Part shown: positions 61,006 to 64,000 of the stretch, piece by piece | How positions within the stretch are numbered: position 1 is the stretch's first letter | Layout of the letters: every line of letters begins with the position of its first letter | From: DUUI01 sp964627845 | Lineage (GTDB): Bacteria > Bacillota_I > Bacilli_A > Erysipelotrichales > Erysipelotrichaceae | Direction: 5' to 3' | DNA length: 64,000 nucleotides | NCBI GenBank assembly: GCA_964627845.1 | Contig: CAZVKL010000001.1 | Coordinates: forward strand, 62,001 to 126,000 | The notes under the pieces: generated by a model | Databases searched by the model: none | The model's input: only the letters and a program-made list of their open reading frames with translations | Told to the model about the DNA's origin: nothing | Translations under genes and position numbers: made by a program

Positions 61006-61818
61006 ATGCTTAAAAAAACCTTATTAATCACTATTCTATCCCTATTCCTTATTGGTTGTAGTCAAAATGACTCACAACTCAATACACTCACCGTCGGAAT
61101 GGAATGCAACTATGCCCCATTTAACTGGATTCAACAAGAACAAGATGATGAGGCCCTCTTTATTAAAGGTTCAAATGGTTACTGTAAAGGATATGATGTG
61201 AGTGTCGCAAAAGAATTAGCCAAACAATTAGAAATGGATTTAGAGATTAAAGTAATTGCTTGGGAAGGGTTAATTCCAGCATTAAACTCAGGTTCAATTG
61301 ATGCGATTATTGCCGGAATGAGCTATACACCTGAAAGAGCACAACAAGTTAATTTTACTCAACCCTACTATCACTCTGATTATGTCATGATTGTTCATCA
61401 GGATTCTTCGTATAGTCAAGCCACTTCGCTTAACGATTTCAGAAATGCCAGAATTGTTGGGCAACTGGGAACAAACTATGACACCATTATTGATCAAATT
61501 GACGAAGTAAATCACTTAAATCCTTTAGGAACCTATCCATTAATTGTCAATGCAATTATTAGTGGTGCTGCTGATGGTGCCCCTGCCGAAAAGCCAACGG
61601 CACAATCAATTATTGCCAGTAACCCAGAACTTGTCATGGTTGAATTTGAACAGGGACTCGGGTTTACTCAAACCCAAGACGTCACCACTGAAGTCAGTAT
61701 TGCACTTAGAAAAGACGATGAGCAATTACTTTCTGATATTAATTCGATTTTAGAGACGATTGATCAAACACAACGAGACACTTGGATGCTACAAGCGATA
61801 GAAAGTCCTCATCAATAA
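61006..61818 (+). CDS. Amino-acid (probably lysine) ABC transporter binding lipoprotein
   Basis: Extracellular solute receptor of the polar amino-acid family, 270 residues, lipobox LIGC (Cys18). Receptor motifs: VGMECNYAPFNW, GYCKGYDVSVAKELAKQL, SIDAIIAGMSYTPERAQQVNFTQPYY. The start is ATG 61006 after AAAGGAG; a longer frame would include the attenuator. Lysine specificity is inferred only from the riboswitch. Confidence 0.93.
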   Translation: MLKKTLLITILSLFLIGCSQNDSQLNTLTVGMECNYAPFNWIQQEQDDEALFIKGSNGYCKGYDVSVAKELAKQLEMDLEIKVIAWEGLIPALNSGSIDAIIAGMSYTPERAQQVNFTQPYYHSDYVMIVHQDSSYSQATSLNDFRNARIVGQLGTNYDTIIDQIDEVNHLNPLGTYPLIVNAIISGAADGAPAEKPTAQSIIASNPELVMVEFEQGLGFTQTQDVTTEVSIALRKDDEQLLSDINSILETIDQTQRDTWMLQAIESPHQ

Positions 61819-61819
61819 T

Positions 61820-62527
61820 ATGTTACAAAATGCGTTAAATATATTTTTAGAAAATCAACAACTCTTTATAACAGGGATTAAAAACACATTAATCGTATCA
61901 TTAATTGGGACCATCGTCGGATTATTACTGGGTTTTGTTTTATCGATGCTAAGAGATATTCAAATAAATGATCATGATTCAACGATTGTAAAGTCACTTA
62001 AAAAATTGAGTATCCTCTTCACAAATTTTTATATTGAATTTGTTCGGGGGACACCCATGATGGTTCAAGCAGTCTTTCTATACTATTCTTTGTATCGCAT
62101 CCTTAATTGGACACCAATGACTGCCAGCTTGATTATTGTTTCATTTAACACAGCCTCTTATATGGCTGAGATTTTAAGAGCAGGCATCCAATCAGTTAAC
62201 AAAGGACAAAGAGAAGCTGCTTTAGCCATTGGGATGACTCAACAAACGGCGTTTCGGAAAATCATTTTACCCCAAGCACTTAGAAATAGCTTTCCATCCA
62301 TAGGGAATGAGTTTGTCGTTAACATAAAAGATACCTCCGTATTAAATGTTATTTCTATGAACGAACTGTTTAATCAAGGAATGAGCTATGCAGGCAGAAC
62401 ATACCAGTTTAGTGAAGCAATGTTTATTCTATTAGTCATCTATTTTGTGTTGACCTTTACGACGACTCGACTATTGGGATTAATAGAGCGTAAACTCAAT
62501 CAAACGAAAGTGATGGTAATCCAGTAA
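61820..62527 (+). CDS. Amino-acid ABC transporter permease
   Basis: Membrane subunit of the polar amino-acid importer, 235 residues, about five helices. The motif YIEFVRGTPMMVQAVFLYY and the coupling loop EAALAIGMTQQTAFRKIILPQALRNSFP (around 134-161) are typical of the HisMQ/GlnP family. A single permease probably forms a homodimer. Starts one base after the receptor stop codon. Confidence 0.95.
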   Translation: MLQNALNIFLENQQLFITGIKNTLIVSLIGTIVGLLLGFVLSMLRDIQINDHDSTIVKSLKKLSILFTNFYIEFVRGTPMMVQAVFLYYSLYRILNWTPMTASLIIVSFNTASYMAEILRAGIQSVNKGQREAALAIGMTQQTAFRKIILPQALRNSFPSIGNEFVVNIKDTSVLNVISMNELFNQGMSYAGRTYQFSEAMFILLVIYFVLTFTTTRLLGLIERKLNQTKVMVIQ

Positions 62528-63255
62528 TGTCACAATTTATTATTAAACAATTAAAGAAAAACTATCAGAACAATGAAGTTTTAAAAGGCATTGATTTAAC
62601 AGTGGATCAAGGTCAAATCATTTCTATTATTGGTTCTTCTGGAAGTGGTAAATCAACTTTGTTACGATGTCTAAATCGTTTAGAATCCTTTCATGAGGGT
62701 GATGTAATTTATAATGACACCAATATTAAAGATAGAAACTTCAACCTAAATCATTATCGCAGTGAAGTGACAATGATCTTTCAAAGTTTTAATCTATTTA
62801 ATCATCTTTCAGTTCTACAAAATTGTATCATTGGACAAATTGAAGTTCTTAGAAGAAGTAAAAAACAAGCCATTGACGTTGCTTTAGAAAATCTTAAGAA
62901 AGTGGGAATGATTGATTACATAAATCAAAATGTGAACCGACTCTCAGGTGGCCAACAACAACGTGTTGCGATTGCCAGAGCATTAAGTATGCACCCTAAA
63001 GTATTATTGCTTGATGAACCCACCTCTGCCTTAGATCCTCAAATGGTTGATGAAGTATTAGAAGTTATCAAAGATTTAGCCAATACAGGCATTACAATGA
63101 TTATTGTGACCCATGAAATGCGATTCGCTAAAGAAATATCGGATCGAATCATTTATATGAAAGATGGTGTCATTATTGAAGACAATCATCCAGATGTCAT
63201 CTTTAATCATCCAAGTCATCCCTATACCCAAGAGTTTTTGAGAAAATATCTATAA
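62527..63255 (+). CDS. Amino-acid ABC transporter ATP-binding protein
   Basis: ATPase of the importer, 242 residues. Walker A GSSGSGKSTLLR, Q-loop FQSFNLFNHL, signature RLSGGQQQRVAIARAL, Walker B VLLLDEPTSALDP and switch VTHEM. One-base overlap with the permease (TAATG). Last gene of the operon. Confidence 0.96.
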   Translation: MSQFIIKQLKKNYQNNEVLKGIDLTVDQGQIISIIGSSGSGKSTLLRCLNRLESFHEGDVIYNDTNIKDRNFNLNHYRSEVTMIFQSFNLFNHLSVLQNCIIGQIEVLRRSKKQAIDVALENLKKVGMIDYINQNVNRLSGGQQQRVAIARALSMHPKVLLLDEPTSALDPQMVDEVLEVIKDLANTGITMIIVTHEMRFAKEISDRIIYMKDGVIIEDNHPDVIFNHPSHPYTQEFLRKYL

Positions 63256-63290
63256 AAAAAGTTGAAGCCCTTAAACTTCAACTTTTTTTT
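63254..63290 (+). terminator. Terminator of the lysine transporter operon
   Basis: 14-bp A/T-anchored stem (63254-63267 with 63276-63289), 8-base loop, long T-run. It overlaps the stop codon. Confidence 0.88.
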
Positions 63291-63410
63291 ATCTATTCTT
63301 TTTCAACGTCAATAATTTTATCCACATTTTTTCGATTTCACTCGTCGAACATTCACCGCCAAATCGATTAAAACAATTGATTGGTTACCATCGGGTTAAC
63401 TTGATTTTAA

Positions 63411-63461
63411 TTAAGTTTGGTTCTTAGATGTACTTCCTAGGTAAACCATGAATCTGTTCAT
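63411..63461 (-). CDS. Possible 16-residue peptide gene
   Basis: AAAGGAG stands about 5 bases before tandem ATG codons; the frame encodes MNRFMVYLGSTSKNQT. No further support such as a clear promoter was found, so this may be a chance frame or a remnant of a degraded gene. Confidence 0.25.
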   Translation of the reverse strand: MNRFMVYLGSTSKNQT

Positions 63462-63617
63462 CATTTCTCCTTTTTCTATCCTTGCAGAATATAAGACTAA
63501 AATATTAAACACAAATTAAGTTAGTAACGTTTAAATTTTAAAAAAGAAAGATTAGACTATATTTGGTAACGTAGTGATTATTTGATAAATAATAACAAGT
63601 GTTCTTAAACTCTATGA

Positions 63618-63645
63618 AAAAAGTGTTGAATGAACAACACTTTTT
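63618..63645 (-). terminator. Terminator after rbfA
   Basis: 11-bp perfect stem (63618-63628 with 63635-63645), 6-base loop, T-run on the minus strand, four bases beyond the rbfA stop codon. Confidence 0.85.
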
Positions 63646-63648
63646 AGC

Positions 63649-64000
63649 TTAATCTTCTGATTGTTTGATTTGAGCGATTAGCTCATCGATGCGATTCCCT
63701 TGATCGATTGAATCATCAATTTTAAAAATTAAATCAGGCGTCTTACGAATCTTTAGACGTTGAGACAACTGAGAACGAACAAATCCTTTAACTCGATTAA
63801 TTTCTTCAAGTCGATCCTGAGCACTAATCTCTTTGGTATTTAAGAAAGAGACATAAATGTTGGCGAAGCTATAATCACTGGTCACTTCAACATCCGTCAC
63901 GGTCACAAAACCAAATTTAGAATTCTTTACTTCATTTTGAAGAATATTTGATACTTCTCTTCTAATTTGAGATTCAATTCTCTCTAATTTTTTATTACTC
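63649..64000 (-). CDS. rbfA: Ribosome-binding factor A, partial (5' end beyond the window)
   Basis: Cold-shock 30S maturation factor with a KH-like fold. The frame is open to the right edge of the window and continues upstream of the internal GTG at 63906: reading from the edge gives SNKKLERIESQIRREVSNI, then FGFVTVTDVEVTSDYS, YVSF and the C-terminal LSQRLKIRKTPDLIF with IDELI. Only the first few residues are missing. In relatives rbfA is followed by truB; here the inverted lysine operon lies between. Confidence 0.94.
   Translation of the reverse strand, partial: SNKKLERIESQIRREVSNILQNEVKNSKFGFVTVTDVEVTSDYSFANIYVSFLNTKEISAQDRLEEINRVKGFVRSQLSQRLKIRKTPDLIFKIDDSIDQGNRIDELIAQIKQSED

Larger units (their letters stand above)
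63291..63648. other. Intergenic region between the lysine operon and rbfA
   Basis: About 360 bases of AT-rich sequence without a long gene. It holds the terminator of rbfA, one tiny frame on the minus strand with a good ribosome binding site (63411-63461) and a small palindrome near 63407-63418. No tRNA or known riboswitch was recognised. Confidence 0.6.

Noticed and set aside
1..64000. UGA read as tryptophan, as in Mycoplasma
   Set aside because: Several genes end in TGA at the correct family length (pstC, cdd, dgkA), and tryptophans are encoded by TGG.
1..64000. CRISPR arrays, tRNA or rRNA genes, insertion sequences
   Set aside because: None was seen on either strand; the only long exact repeat noticed is the gap-flanking duplicate.

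Overview
The window is a chromosomal segment of a low-GC bacterium of the Bacillota/Mycoplasmatota side of the tree. The call rests on gene content and order, AT-rich codon use, AGGAGG-type ribosome binding sites, TTGACA/TATAAT and TGnTATAAT promoters, and Bacillus-like neighbourhoods (phoH-ybeY-dgkA-cdd-era-recO-glyS-dnaG-rpoD-trmK; nusB-xseA-xseB-ispA-dxs-recN; xerD-deoB; cmk-der-hup; comG-efp; truB-ribF). TGA is used as stop, so the code is standard. A class B penicillin-binding protein and a MurE ligase indicate peptidoglycan synthesis, while the EF-P tip loop and reduced operons resemble wall-less or near-wall-less relatives. A walled lineage close to Mollicutes (Haloplasma/Izemoplasma-like) is an inference only.

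Layout: (1) 1-5.3 kb, a nucleoside-type BMP lipoprotein ABC transporter. (2) 5-9.7 kb, nicotinate phosphoribosyltransferase, an M16 peptidase pair and a tail-less SSB. (3) 9.7-15.2 kb, one tightly overlapping operon thyA-dfrA-scpA-scpB-rluB-murE-deoC. (4) 15.2-32.8 kb, rpsU and phoH, then a phosphate block (phoP-phoR, pstS-pstC-pstA-pstB-phoU, Na/Pi symporter) set between phoH and ybeY, then the ybeY-to-trmK operon. (5) 32.8-39.3 kb, ispH (cut by a spurious assembly gap), a DEAD-box helicase, ispG, a PBP, rpmG and an MBL-fold hydrolase. (6) 39.3-43.1 kb, a seven-gene comG pseudopilus operon followed by efp. (7) 43.1-48.3 kb, FMN riboswitch-ribU, an acidic tail-anchored protein, cmk, der, hup, a zinc peptidase and two coupled tiny peptide genes. 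(8) 60.7-48.4 kb on the minus strand, truB-ribF, asp23-nusB-xseA-xseB-ispA-dxs-like-recN-dinB-xerD-deoB-pfpI. (9) 60.7-63.3 kb, a lysine-riboswitch amino-acid ABC operon inserted between truB and the partial rbfA at the right edge.

The most unusual observations are: a full-length DXS homologue in the isoprenoid operon that has lost essentially every cofactor and catalytic motif; a circularly permuted PstS paired with an enlarged PstA; four-repeat Pho boxes with exact 11-bp period upstream of pstS and between the Na/Pi symporter and ybeY; a 31-residue mini-pseudopilin at the comGE position; a tiny bicistronic peptide operon; and a leaderless truB. The 100-N gap at 33021-33120 is flanked by an exact 55-bp repeat, and removing the gap and one copy restores an intact ispH.
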